Below are positions 8,555 through 17,916 of a DNA stretch of 64,000 nt, piece after piece. Both the position numbers and the translations under genes were made by a program. The notes beneath the pieces were generated by a model, which worked only from the letters and a program-made list of their open reading frames with translations, was not told the DNA's origin and did not search any database. Position 1 is the first letter of the stretch. The number at the start of each line of letters is the position of its first letter. Source of the DNA: Terrisporobacter mayombei (lineage in GTDB: Bacteria > Bacillota > Clostridia > Peptostreptococcales > Peptostreptococcaceae); NCBI RefSeq assembly GCF_020748465.1, contig NZ_JAHZMP010000007.1, forward strand, positions 62,001 through 126,000, given 5' to 3'.

Positions 8555-9778
8555 ATGAAAAAAATTATATCAATTTTAATGAGTTCAATTATAATGTTAT
8601 CCATGGTTGCTTGTGGAAAAAGCAATGATACTGCCACAAATGTAGATAATATGAAATGGGAAGAAGTATTAGAAAAAGCAAAAGGTAGTACAGTTACATT
8701 TTATGGATGGGGTGGAGACGAAGAGCTAAATGCTTGGTTAGATGATGTTTTTGAACCAAAAATGAAAGAAAAATACGATATAAAAATGGAAAGAGTTCCA
8801 ATGGATATAGACCAAGTACTTAGCCAGTTATCAGGTGAAATACAAGCTGGCGAAGAAGATGGAAGTATAGACATGATATGGATAAATGGTGAAAATTTTA
8901 AATCAGCTAAAGAAAATAACATGCTTTACGGACCATTTTTAGAAAAGCTTCCAAATGCAGAGAAATATCTTGATCTAAATGCAGATGAAAATAAATATGA
9001 TTTTGGTTTTCCAACTGAAGGATACGAAGCACCTTATGGAAAAGCTCAGTTAGTATTTATGCATGATAGTGCGGTTACAAAGGATGTTCCAAGTAGTACA
9101 AAAGAATTATTAGAGTTTGCTAAAGCAAATAAAGGTAAGATTACATATCCAGCATTACCTGATTTTACAGGAAGTGCTTTTGTTCGTAATGTAATATATG
9201 ACATCTGTGGATATGAGCAGTTCCAAGATATGAAAGAAGACAAAGAAACTGTTAAAAAAGCAATTGAGCCGGCTCTTGATTATTTAGTTGAATTAAATAA
9301 GTATTTATGGAATGAAGGTAAATCTTTCCCAGCAGACTCAACTCAATTAGATAATATGTTTAAAGACAATGAAGTAGTAATGAATATGACTTATACAGCG
9401 TATGCAGTTGCTAGAGGAATAGAAAATGGAAGTTACACTGATTCTACAAAAACTTTCTTATTCGATAAGGGAACTATAGGTAATACTAATTATATGGCAA
9501 TAGCTAAAAATAGTGGAAATAAAGCTGGAGCAATGGTGGCTATAAATGAGATGATAAGTGCAGGAATGCAAGCATCAAGACTTGAAAAGTTAAAAACTAT
9601 ACCTGTAGTTGACAATCATAAATTAAGCAAGGAAGAAAAAGCAGAATTTGATAAAGTAGATATAGGAAAAGGTACAATACCTCAAGATGAATTATTATCA
9701 AAAAGACTTCCTGAAATGCCAGCTGGTTTAGTTCCAATAATTGAAGAAATATGGTTAGAAGAGGTTGTAGGAAAATAA
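8555..9778 (+). CDS. ABC transporter substrate-binding lipoprotein, YnjB-like
   Basis: The 407-residue protein has a signal peptide ending in the lipobox SMVAC with the lipidated Cys at residue 20. The type 2 periplasmic-binding fold starts at VTFYGWGGDEELNAWLDD. Features such as EDGSIDMIWINGENF, YEAPYGKAQLVFMHD and the FTGSAFVRN segment match the COG4134 (YnjB) group more than spermidine or iron binders. The cognate ligand of YnjB is not known to me. A good ribosome site (AAAGGAGTGAGG) precedes the ATG. Its stop overlaps the ATG of the first permease (TAATG), so binding protein and permease are coupled. Confidence 0.8.
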   Translation: MKKIISILMSSIIMLSMVACGKSNDTATNVDNMKWEEVLEKAKGSTVTFYGWGGDEELNAWLDDVFEPKMKEKYDIKMERVPMDIDQVLSQLSGEIQAGEEDGSIDMIWINGENFKSAKENNMLYGPFLEKLPNAEKYLDLNADENKYDFGFPTEGYEAPYGKAQLVFMHDSAVTKDVPSSTKELLEFAKANKGKITYPALPDFTGSAFVRNVIYDICGYEQFQDMKEDKETVKKAIEPALDYLVELNKYLWNEGKSFPADSTQLDNMFKDNEVVMNMTYTAYAVARGIENGSYTDSTKTFLFDKGTIGNTNYMAIAKNSGNKAGAMVAINEMISAGMQASRLEKLKTIPVVDNHKLSKEEKAEFDKVDIGKGTIPQDELLSKRLPEMPAGLVPIIEEIWLEEVVGK

Positions 9779-10644
9779 TGAAAAAGAAATATACGCCTTA
9801 TATATTGTTAATACCACAAATATTACTTCTGATAATATTTTTAATAGGGCTTATTAATGGAATCACCCAAAGTTTTGGGGTGATTCCTACTTTTGGTTTA
9901 GAGAAGCCCACGCTAAAATACTATGCAGAAGTACTTTCGTCACCACAGATGAAATCTTCAATTATGTTTAGCTTATATATAGCTTTTGCATCATCAATGT
10001 TCTCTGTTGCGGTTGGCACATTAATTTGTATCGTAATAGTAATGAACAAAAAAACTAAATGGTTTTATGAAAAGTTAATTGAGATACCTATTGTAGTTCC
10101 ACATATAGTTGTAGCTATCTTTATATTAAACATTTTTTCGAAAAGTGGACTTATGGCTAGAATTTTAGCATCTATTGGTCTTATTTCTTCGCCAGATCAA
10201 TTTTTAAATTTGATTTATGACAAATATGGAATAGGAATAATGTTAGCTTATTTGTGGAAGGAAATACCTTTTATAATTTATTTTGTACTATCTATTATGT
10301 CAAATATAAATGATAGTTTGGGAGAAGCGGCCATAAACTTGGGTGCTAGTAAGTATGAAACATTTAAAAAGGTAACGCTACCTTTATGTAAAAATACTAT
10401 ATTAAGCGGATTCTTGATAATATTTGTATTTTCACTGGGAGCTTATGAAATACCTCAATTGCTAGGACCTACATTACCTAAAGCTTTGCCTGTCCTTTCT
10501 TATATTCAATATATACATCCAAATTTACAGAACAGACCATATGCTATGGCACTAAATGGAATAATAATTATGATTTCCTTAATAGCTGCAATTATTTACT
10601 ACAATTTAATAAAAAATAATATACCATCAATGAAAGAAAAGTAG
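9778..10644 (+). CDS. ABC transporter permease 1, YnjC N-half-like
   Basis: A 288-residue membrane protein with six predicted helices and the binding-protein-dependent EAA loop (EAAINLGASKYETFKKVTLPL, spanning about residues 182-202). I take the ATG at 9778, overlapping the previous stop, because the upstream GTG would need a long in-frame overlap. E. coli YnjC is a single fused double permease; here the two halves are separate genes. It forms the membrane channel with the next gene product. Confidence 0.85.
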   Translation: MKKKYTPYILLIPQILLLIIFLIGLINGITQSFGVIPTFGLEKPTLKYYAEVLSSPQMKSSIMFSLYIAFASSMFSVAVGTLICIVIVMNKKTKWFYEKLIEIPIVVPHIVVAIFILNIFSKSGLMARILASIGLISSPDQFLNLIYDKYGIGIMLAYLWKEIPFIIYFVLSIMSNINDSLGEAAINLGASKYETFKKVTLPLCKNTILSGFLIIFVFSLGAYEIPQLLGPTLPKALPVLSYIQYIHPNLQNRPYAMALNGIIIMISLIAAIIYYNLIKNNIPSMKEK

Positions 10645-10652
10645 GTGATAAG

Positions 10653-11462
10653 ATGAAAAATAATAAAATTAATAAGATTATATTAATTATAATGAGTATT
10701 TGTATAATACTACCTATATTAAATTTAATAATATGGTCATTTACAGAAAGATGGGCTTGGCCTGATTTATTACCACAGACTTATTCTTTAAGAGCAATAA
10801 ATGAGATTTTTTCACGAAAAAGTGAAATGATTCAACTTTTCATATCGAGTATATTACTTTCTTTTGTAGTTGCCATATTATCGGTGATAATTGGACTAAT
10901 GACTGCAAGAGCTTTTGTTTTTTATGATTTTAAATTTAAAAAACAACTTTATTTTTCAACTTTATTGCCATTTTTAATACCATCAACAGTATTTGCAATG
11001 GGAATACATGTAATGTTTATAAAGTGGGGACTGAGTAATAGTATATTGGGAGTGATTATTGTTCACTTAATTTATTCTCTACCTTATGCAACAAGATTGT
11101 TGATGGATGGAACTATGGCTATAGGCAATAAACTTGAAGAGCAAGCTCAAGTTCTTGGAGCCACACAACTTCAAGCTTTTACTAAAACAACGCTGCCTAT
11201 TTTGTCACCAGTGATTTTATCATCACTTAGTATGTCATATATAATATCTTTTAGTCAGTATTTTTTAACATTGCTAATAGGTGGTGGCAAAGTTAAAACC
11301 TTTGCTATTGTAATGTTTCCATACTTATCTGGAGGAGATAGAAATATGGCATCCACATACTCTTTAGTATTTTTAGGCATAACAATAATAATATTTAGTA
11401 TTTTCCAAGTAGCAGTTTCTAAAATTAATAAAAATATAAGCAGGGACTTTTATGGTGTATAG
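10653..11462 (+). CDS. ABC transporter permease 2, YnjC C-half-like
   Basis: A 269-residue permease with six helices and an EAA-type loop near residues 163-184 (EEQAQVLGATQLQAF then TTLPIL). It starts eight bases after the first permease stop with a GTAGGTGATAAG ribosome site. The segment GGGKVKTFAIVMFPYLSGGDR after the loop is like YnjC-type permeases. It pairs with permease 1 and the ATPase at 11479. Confidence 0.85.
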   Translation: MKNNKINKIILIIMSICIILPILNLIIWSFTERWAWPDLLPQTYSLRAINEIFSRKSEMIQLFISSILLSFVVAILSVIIGLMTARAFVFYDFKFKKQLYFSTLLPFLIPSTVFAMGIHVMFIKWGLSNSILGVIIVHLIYSLPYATRLLMDGTMAIGNKLEEQAQVLGATQLQAFTKTTLPILSPVILSSLSMSYIISFSQYFLTLLIGGGKVKTFAIVMFPYLSGGDRNMASTYSLVFLGITIIIFSIFQVAVSKINKNISRDFYGV

Positions 11463-11478
11463 GAAATAGGTGAAATAA

Positions 11479-12498
11479 ATGAGTTTGAAATTAGAAAATT
11501 TAAAAGTGAATATGGGAGGAAATGAGATCCTTCATGATATAAATTTAGATATGAATAGTGGAGAGTTTATATCTCTTTTAGGTCCTTCAGGCTGTGGTAA
11601 AAGTACTTTACTGAAAACTATAGCAGGATTAAATGATTTACAAGAAGGAAAAGTAATTCTATTTGATAAAGAAATTCAAGATATATCTCCTGAGAAAAGA
11701 GGAGCAGTAATAGTTTTTCAAGATTTAAGGTTATTTCCTCACTTATCAGTAGAAAAAAATATTGCTTTTGCTATGAATTTAAAGAAAATAAATAAAAATG
11801 AGCAAAAAAAAGTAGTAAAAAAGCTACTTAGAGAAGTTCATTTAGAAGGATTCGAAAATAGAAAAATAAAAGAACTGTCAGGAGGCCAAATGCAAAGAGT
11901 TGCCCTTGCTAGAGCTCTTGCATCAAATCCAAAAATCTTACTTCTTGATGAGCCATTCTCAGGCTTAGATGAAAAATTAAGAATTGAAATGGGACAATTA
12001 GTAAAAAAACTTCAAAGGGAAAATAAGATTACGATGATACTGGTTACTCATGACAAGAATGAAGCCTTACAACTTTCTGATAAAATCGCTCTTATTATGC
12101 ATGGAGATATAATTCAGTATGATAATCCTTACAAGATTTATACTTCACCATATTCAAAAGAAGTTGCTAATTATTTTGGGAAAAATAATTATTTTATTGG
12201 CAAAGTTGATAATAAAATATTTAAAACAGAGCACTTTGAAATCAAATGTAATAAGAAAGATGGAAATTATGAAGCTATGATAAGACCAGCTAATGTTATA
12301 ATAGATAATAATAAAAATGATTTTCAAATTAAAGAAATTACTTACTTAGGTGATTTTGTGGAAATTACATTAAAGAAAGATAAAAAAGAAGTTCTAGCTA
12401 AAGCAAGTGCAGATCTATTAAGCAAAGATTGCTTTAAAGAAGGAAATAAGGTAGGAATAATAATAAAAGAAGAAGAGATTACTTATTTTGAAGTGTAG
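11479..12498 (+). CDS. ABC transporter ATP-binding protein, YnjD-like
   Basis: The 339-residue ATPase has all motifs intact: Walker A GPSGCGKST (about 35-43), Q-loop FQDLRLFPHLS, signature LSGGQMQRVALARAL, Walker B ILLLDEPFSGLD and switch His in VTHDKNEA. An extra C-terminal domain of about 110 residues resembles the TOBE regulatory domains of importer ATPases. It sits 17 bases after permease 2 and completes a full importer (lipoprotein, two permeases, ATPase). It energises uptake of the unknown YnjB-type ligand. Confidence 0.88.
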   Translation: MSLKLENLKVNMGGNEILHDINLDMNSGEFISLLGPSGCGKSTLLKTIAGLNDLQEGKVILFDKEIQDISPEKRGAVIVFQDLRLFPHLSVEKNIAFAMNLKKINKNEQKKVVKKLLREVHLEGFENRKIKELSGGQMQRVALARALASNPKILLLDEPFSGLDEKLRIEMGQLVKKLQRENKITMILVTHDKNEALQLSDKIALIMHGDIIQYDNPYKIYTSPYSKEVANYFGKNNYFIGKVDNKIFKTEHFEIKCNKKDGNYEAMIRPANVIIDNNKNDFQIKEITYLGDFVEITLKKDKKEVLAKASADLLSKDCFKEGNKVGIIIKEEEITYFEV

Positions 12499-12556
12499 AT
12501 TTTAATTTTGAATATAAATTAATTGAATAAATATTAAGATTGAAAGAGGACAAAAA

Positions 12557-13423
12557 ATGAAAAATGTAATATTTGACTGTGATAATACTTATGGAGTAGC
12601 GGACTGTGATGTGGATGATGGCCTTACATTAATATATTTAATTGGAAATAAAGATGTAAATTTATTAGGGGTTACAACTACTTATGGAAATAACAAGGTA
12701 GAAGTAGTTTATCCTAATACTTTAAAAATGGTTAAAGAACTAAAAGTAGAAAAATTACCAGTTCTAGAAGGCGGAAAAAATCCACAGGATTTAGATAATA
12801 AAGCAAGTGAATATTTAGCTGAAATGGCAAATAAATATAAAGGAAAATTATCCATATTAGCAACAGGATCTTTAACGAATCTTTATGGAGCCTATTTAAA
12901 AGACAACACTTTTTTTGATAAGATTAAGGAAATAGTATTAATGGGAGGAATAACTGAACCTTTGATATTTGCCAAAAGACAAATGGATGAGCTAAACTTT
13001 TCTTGTGACCCTATAGCAACATATACAGTTTTAACTAAGGGGAAAAATGTTTCAGTAATCACAGGAAACAACTGTCTTAAAGTTCTTGTGACTAGAGAAG
13101 ACTATGAAAGGGAGCTAAATGACTATTCTAATCCTATTGTTCCTTATATAAAGGAAAAAGTAGATTATTGGTTTGATTATAATTTAGATAAGTTTGGAAT
13201 TGATGGTACTTATAATTGGGACGTTACGGCGGCATCTTATTTAATGAGACCGGAGTTTTTCAAAGATAATAAATATAAAATGAAGTTAAGTGTAGAAGAT
13301 TTAAGAAGAGGTTTTTTAAATGTTGATGAGGATAATAACTGTGTGTTGAATCTTCCTACAATAGATAATGAGGAACTTTATAATAAAGATATTTATGATA
13401 CATGGAAGAATGTGGAAATATAA
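12557..13423 (+). CDS. Nucleoside hydrolase (IunH-like) family protein
   Basis: The 288-residue protein has the family Ca-binding Asp cluster in a variant form, with FDCDNTYG at residues 5-12 followed by DCDVDDGLT at about 16-24. Also visible are GVTTTYGN, SILATGSLTNL, LMGG (about residues 131-134) and FSCDP, and a late NWDVTAAS that supplies the last metal ligand. Such enzymes hydrolyse ribonucleosides or related N-glycosides to base and sugar in the cytoplasm. It follows the ABC operon by 58 bases in the same direction. A nucleoside-like ligand for the importer is therefore a reasonable guess, but not shown. Confidence 0.8.
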   Translation: MKNVIFDCDNTYGVADCDVDDGLTLIYLIGNKDVNLLGVTTTYGNNKVEVVYPNTLKMVKELKVEKLPVLEGGKNPQDLDNKASEYLAEMANKYKGKLSILATGSLTNLYGAYLKDNTFFDKIKEIVLMGGITEPLIFAKRQMDELNFSCDPIATYTVLTKGKNVSVITGNNCLKVLVTREDYERELNDYSNPIVPYIKEKVDYWFDYNLDKFGIDGTYNWDVTAASYLMRPEFFKDNKYKMKLSVEDLRRGFLNVDEDNNCVLNLPTIDNEELYNKDIYDTWKNVEI

Positions 13424-13490
13424 AAAATTAAGGGGAATATATTAAAAATGCAAGTTTTTAATGGAAGTTCTTACAGGTGAAATTGTAGAT

Positions 13491-13703
13491 ATGAAAGATA
13501 GAAATAGGATGAATAGATATCTTAGTGTCGGTTTTATACTATTATTTATTACACCTTATATACTAGCCTATTTTTCATTAGATACTAATAATATACTATA
13601 CTATATTGTTCAAATTAGTATAGGAATTGTAACTGTGGGATTGATTTATAAAAATATTAAAAAAATGAAGTTTGACTTAGTATTTGAAAAAAAAGAAGAT
13701 TAA
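13491..13703 (+). CDS. Small two-helix membrane protein, unknown
   Basis: From the ATG at 13491, which has AGGTGA ten bases upstream, the product is 70 residues. It has a basic N-terminus, two hydrophobic segments (about 10-28 and 34-52) and a charged KKMKFDLVFEKKED tail. An ATG at 13461 would extend it by ten residues but lacks a ribosome site. I recognise no family. It follows the nucleoside hydrolase by less than 70 bases and may be the last gene of that transcript. Confidence 0.55.
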   Translation: MKDRNRMNRYLSVGFILLFITPYILAYFSLDTNNILYYIVQISIGIVTVGLIYKNIKKMKFDLVFEKKED

Positions 13704-13841
13704 CTAATAATTAATAAAATTAACCTGTAGTTAAATTGTTTTGATTTTTATTTAACTACGTCTCCATTGTTTGAGTTTTTGTATAAAGTTATAATGAAAA
13801 TATAAGATCTTATTAATAAATTATAAAACAGGCAGACAAAT

Positions 13842-14914
13842 ATGAAGCTAGAAATAGGTCAAGTTATATATAAATTAAGAAAAGAAAAGAATATAACACA
13901 GGAAGCTTTAGCTAAAACTGTAGGAGTATCAGTTGCAGCTGTATCAAAATGGGAAAGTAATAATTCTTACCCAGATATTGCTTTACTACCATCTATAGCT
14001 AGATTTTTTAATACTTCAATAGATAAACTTTTAAATTATTAAAAAGATATAAGTAATGAAGATGTAATTGAAATAGTAAAAAAAGTGCTTCATTATTTGA
14101 AAAAGATACAGTTGAAAATGCTATAAAAACATGTGAAGCTTATTTGAAAGAATACCCTAACAATATATTTTTAAAATTTAGAATGGCATCTTTATATATA
14201 GTGTCAATTCCAAGTGCAAAAGATGAAGAAGAAGCTAAAGTTATTTTAAATAAATCTATAGATTTATTTGAAGAATCTGCAAAAAGTAGCAAAATAGAAA
14301 TAAGTGAAGTTTCCAAGTATAGCTTAAGTTCTTTATATTCAATGAATGAAGATTTTAAAAAGGCAGAAGATGTTTTACTAAGCCTACCAAAAATAACAGT
14401 AGATAGAGATGATATGTTAGTAGGATTATATATTAATCAAAATAAAAAAGATGAAGCAATTGAACTTTTAAGAACTTTAACTTATAAAAAATTAAGTAGT
14501 CTAAAAATGTCCTTAGATAGTTATATAAGCTTATTTGCTCAAGATAAAGATTATGATATAGCAAAAGAGGTGCTTAAACTTCAAGATAAGCTCGTAGATA
14601 TTTTTCAGGTTAGCAGTATCTATGGAGTAAGTAATAATCTTATGTATGGAGAACTATATGCTAAGGAGAAAAATATTAAAAAAACATTAGATTATATTGA
14701 AAAGTTACTTGAATGCTATGAGATGGATTTTAATTTTGAAAAATATTTATTATTTAACAAAATAGAGCTAAATTCAGGTGTTCACTCTAAAGCATATATT
14801 CTTGTAAGTTTGAAGAAATTATTATTAGATGATAAATATTCTTTTTTAAGAGAAGACAAAAGATTTGACGAAATATTGAATAAATTGTATAGAATGTGTA
14901 ATCAACATATATAA
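13842..14914 (+). pseudogene. Broken XRE-family regulator with TPR-like C-terminal domain
   Basis: The first 66 codons give a clean XRE helix-turn-helix (LRKEKNITQEALAKTVGVS, with AVSKWESNNSYPD). The frame stops at TAA (14040-14042). Beyond it the same frame reads KDISNEDVIEIVKK and then shifts at an A7 run (14078-14084). With one more A it joins SASLFEKDTVENAIKTCEAY and the long downstream frame, a helical TPR-like domain of about 255 residues. HTH-plus-TPR regulators of about 350 residues are common in Clostridia. So two lesions separate the parts: a stop and a one-base loss. The N-terminal DNA-binding piece could still be made. Confidence 0.8.
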
Positions 14915-15010
14915 GAATTACACAATGCTTATATAATTTAAGTTTATAGAATTTTCTTTACATTAAATATAAATTCTGCTATCATTTAAATCAAATAAAA
15001 AATTAAATAC

Positions 15011-15117
15011 TTCTTATCCAGAGAGGTGGAGGGAAAGGCCCTGTGAAACCCAGCAACCAGTATATATTTATATACAATGGTGCTAAGTCCTGCAGCAATT
15101 ATGCTGAAAGATAAGTA
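15011..15117 (+). promoter_or_regulatory. SAM-I (S-box) riboswitch aptamer
   Basis: The classic S-box signatures appear in order: CTTATCCAGAGAGGTGGAGGG, CCCTGTGAAACCCAGCAACC, a variable AT-rich P3/P4 region, GGTGCTAAGTCCTGCAGCAA and TGCTGAAAGATAAG, which closes P1 with CTTATC. The aptamer binds S-adenosylmethionine and would turn off the downstream homoserine dehydrogenase when SAM is high, tying methionine precursor supply to SAM level. Confidence 0.97.
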
Positions 15118-15133
15118 TAAATTATAGTCTACA

Positions 15134-15165
15134 AAGCCTGAGTTTATACTCAGGCTTTTTTATAT
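15134..15165 (+). terminator. Expression-platform terminator of the SAM riboswitch
   Basis: AAGCCTGAGT and ACTCAGGCTT form a 10-bp stem with a TTAT loop followed by TTTTT. It lies 16 bases after the aptamer and about 45 bases before the next start codon, as expected for transcription-attenuation control. Confidence 0.92.
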
Positions 15166-15210
15166 TTGTGGGGATAAAGAAGTTAATATGTTATCAAGGA
15201 GGATTTAAAC

Positions 15211-16419
15211 ATGAAAATAGCAATACTTGGATATGGAACGGTAGGAAAAGGTCTGGTAGATATGATAGACAGTAATAAAGAAAAAAGAAATATAAAAATA
15301 GTAAGTATATTAGTAAATAATAAAAGTAAGCATAAAGATTCAAAATATGCAAATTTAATTACAGAAGATGTGGAGGAAGTATTTAATAAAGAATTTGATA
15401 TATTAGTAGAGCTAATAGGAGGATTAAATCCTGCATATGAATATATAAAAAGAGCTTTAGAAAGTAAAATAAATGTTGTTACTGCTAATAAAGATATGCT
15501 TGCAGAATATGGTGACAAACTAGTGACAATAGCTAAAGAAAACAATGTTAGCTTAAGATTTGAGGCATCAGTAGGTGGAGGAATTCCTGTTCTTAAACCA
15601 CTTATAGAATCGCTGGAAGGAAATCTGATAAAAAGTATGTATGCAATTCTAAATGGAACTACAAATTATATACTTAGTAAAATGTATGATGAAAATTTAT
15701 CTTATGAAGAAGTTTTAAAAGAAGCTCAAGAATTGGGGTTTGCAGAAGCTAATCCAGAATCAGATGTAGAGGGATATGATGCAGCAAGAAAATTATCTAT
15801 TTTATCAACATTAGCTTATGACAGAAGAGTTTATTGGAGAGATTTCTATTTAGAAGGCATTTCAAGAATAGATATGAAAGATATTTACTATGCAAAGAAA
15901 TTGGGATGCAAAATAAAGTTAGTAGGTAAAAGTGAGATAAGTGACGAAAAAATTAGTGGGTATGTTAGGCCAGTACTTGTAGACAATGATAGTTTGCTTT
16001 CAAGGGTGGATAATGAATACAATATAGTTGTTTTAAATGGCAATTCTGTAGGAGAGGTTTCTTTTGTGGGAAAAGGTGCAGGGAAAGAACCTACAGGAAG
16101 TGCGGCTTATGCTGATGTAATTGATATACTTGATAAAAGAGTATGTAATATTGATTCATTTACTAAAGAAAAAATAGAAGTAGAAAAAACTATAAATCAT
16201 AATTGTGAAGCACTATTAATATTTAAATCACCTAAAAAGGATGAAATTATAGATCTTATTAATGACTGTGTATATGATCATAGAATAATAGATTCAACTA
16301 AAGAGGAATTGGCAATAATGATCTCCGTAGATTCTGAATATGAGATTAACAATATTTTATGTTTTATTAATAACAAGGGATATTGTAAAGAGTACAGAAG
16401 ATTATTAAAAATAATTTAA
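15211..16419 (+). CDS. hom: Homoserine dehydrogenase
   Basis: The 402-residue enzyme has the N-terminal Rossmann motif GYGTVGKGLVDM (residues 7-18), the central TANKDMLA and GGGIPVL motifs, and GTTNYIL. The catalytic-region sequence is GFAEANPESDVEGYDAARK. A short ACT-like C-terminal domain of about 80 residues is visible. It reduces aspartate semialdehyde to homoserine, the branch point to methionine and threonine. It is controlled by the SAM-I riboswitch just upstream and has an AAGGAGG ribosome site. No other threonine or methionine genes follow, so it is a single-gene transcript. Confidence 0.95.
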   Translation: MKIAILGYGTVGKGLVDMIDSNKEKRNIKIVSILVNNKSKHKDSKYANLITEDVEEVFNKEFDILVELIGGLNPAYEYIKRALESKINVVTANKDMLAEYGDKLVTIAKENNVSLRFEASVGGGIPVLKPLIESLEGNLIKSMYAILNGTTNYILSKMYDENLSYEEVLKEAQELGFAEANPESDVEGYDAARKLSILSTLAYDRRVYWRDFYLEGISRIDMKDIYYAKKLGCKIKLVGKSEISDEKISGYVRPVLVDNDSLLSRVDNEYNIVVLNGNSVGEVSFVGKGAGKEPTGSAAYADVIDILDKRVCNIDSFTKEKIEVEKTINHNCEALLIFKSPKKDEIIDLINDCVYDHRIIDSTKEELAIMISVDSEYEINNILCFINNKGYCKEYRRLLKII

Positions 16420-16545
16420 TAATATTATATAATCCATATTTGTGATATTATAATAAGGTATAAAGTTTAAAGAAACTAAAAATAGAAAATTAAAGAAGAT
16501 TTATAATTATTATAAAGTGTTTTGACATGGAGGGAGAACTTACAA

Positions 16546-17229
16546 ATGATAAAAGCGCAAATAAGGGATCAACTTATAAAAGGATTAATCGATGATAATG
16601 TTATAGATTTATTTCAACGTAACATGATGCCTCTTAACCAGCTTATGTCTTATTATCGTTGTGCAATTATGGAAGTGGAAACAAAATTTAAAGTTTTAAA
16701 TGAACAGTTTTCCCTTCAATATGATAGAAATCCAATAGAAACAATAAAATCTAGACTAAAGTCGCCAGAAGGTATAGTTAAAAAATTAAAGCGTAAAGGA
16801 TATCCATTTTCTCTTGAATCAATAGAAGAAAATATAAATGATATTGCAGGTATAAGAGTAATTTGCTCTTTTCCAGAAGATATATATTTACTTGCAGAAT
16901 GCTTATTACAACAAGACGATGTAACTTTAATAGAAGTTAAGGATTATATAAAAAATCCAAAAGAAAGTGGATATAGAAGTTTACATTTAATTATAGAGGT
17001 GCCAATTTTCTTAGAAAATGAAAAGAAAAACATGAAGGTAGAGGTTCAACTAAGAACTATAGCTATGGACTTTTGGGCAAGTTTGGAGCATAAGTTACGT
17101 TATAAAAAAGATATACCTCAAGAAGAAGCAGATATGCTGGCTAAGAACTTAGTAGAATGTGCTGAAATTAGCGCTGATCTTGATAATCGTATGGAGGAAA
17201 TAAGAAATAGAATATTGAAAAATAGTTAG
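16546..17229 (+). CDS. relQ: Small alarmone synthetase (RelQ/YjbM type)
   Basis: From the ATG at 16546, behind GGAGGGAG, the protein has 227 residues; the upstream in-frame TTG lacks a ribosome site. It contains only the RelA/SpoT synthetase domain: IKSRLKSPEGIVKKL (about 73-87), IAGIRVICSF, a SGYRSLHLI substrate motif and the EVQLRT strand, followed by FWASLEHKLRYK. No HD hydrolase, TGS or ACT domains are present. These enzymes make (p)ppGpp from ATP and GDP/GTP under stress. It stands alone with its own terminator. Confidence 0.9.
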   Translation: MIKAQIRDQLIKGLIDDNVIDLFQRNMMPLNQLMSYYRCAIMEVETKFKVLNEQFSLQYDRNPIETIKSRLKSPEGIVKKLKRKGYPFSLESIEENINDIAGIRVICSFPEDIYLLAECLLQQDDVTLIEVKDYIKNPKESGYRSLHLIIEVPIFLENEKKNMKVEVQLRTIAMDFWASLEHKLRYKKDIPQEEADMLAKNLVECAEISADLDNRMEEIRNRILKNS

Positions 17230-17235
17230 TAATTT

Positions 17236-17270
17236 AAGTCATACGGGTATATATCCATATGACTTTTTAT
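17236..17270 (+). terminator. Terminator after relQ
   Basis: AAGTCATA (17236-17243) pairs with TATGACTT (17258-17265), with a further GG/CC pairing inside the loop, followed by a T-rich tract. Confidence 0.75.
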
Positions 17271-17369
17271 TTTGAAAATTTTAATTATATTTTGAAATAT
17301 TATTTATATATAAACTGAAATGAATAATACTAATTATAATAGAGTACATAAAACTTAGGAGGAAAAATT

Positions 17370-17726
17370 ATGGATTTAAAAGAAATAATGCAATATAATA
17401 CTTTTGCAGTGTTAGGAGATACATTAAATGAAGAAAAATATGCGTATAAGATAAAAAATGAGCTGATTAATAGTAATTATAAAGTATATTCTGTTGGAAA
17501 AGAATTAAAGTCTATCAATGATATTGATGAAGAAATTGATATAATTGATTTATGCATTAATCCTCCTGCAGGATTAAAACTATTAAAAGAAAATAAGAAG
17601 AAATTTAAATGTGTTGTTATACAACCAGGAGCAGGTAGTGATGAAATTATTAAATTTTTAGATGAAAATAATTATGATTATATAGATGGATGTTTATTGG
17701 TTGGAATTAGACTTTATTCTAAATAA
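17370..17726 (+). CDS. CoA-binding domain protein (YccU-like)
   Basis: A 118-residue single-domain Rossmann-like protein. The start TFAVLGDTLNEEKYAYKIKN lacks the fully glycine-rich loop of typical members. DIIDLCINPPAGLKLL and the VIQPGAGSDEIIKFL segment match the CoA_binding_2 (COG1832) family. Such proteins bind CoA, but their physiological role is not known. AGGAGG precedes the ATG by eight bases. It is monocistronic, followed by a strong terminator. Confidence 0.82.
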   Translation: MDLKEIMQYNTFAVLGDTLNEEKYAYKIKNELINSNYKVYSVGKELKSINDIDEEIDIIDLCINPPAGLKLLKENKKKFKCVVIQPGAGSDEIIKFLDENNYDYIDGCLLVGIRLYSK

Positions 17727-17771
17727 GATAAACATTAATAATCTTTTAATAAATTTAATAAAAAATAGTGT

Positions 17772-17802
17772 AAAGAGCCTAATTCATATTAGGCTCTTTT
17801 AT
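17772..17802 (+). terminator. Terminator after the CoA-binding protein
   Basis: AAAGAGCCTAAT and ATTAGGCTCTTT form a 12-bp perfect stem with a four-base loop and T run. Confidence 0.88.
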
Positions 17803-17916
17803 GTTTTGAAAGAAAATTTATAACAAAAACTTATTCAGTATTTGTCATAAAAAAGTTATACTTATATTATTGATTAAAAAAATGTAAAATAATGTAGAAA
17901 TGATAAGGAGAGACAG

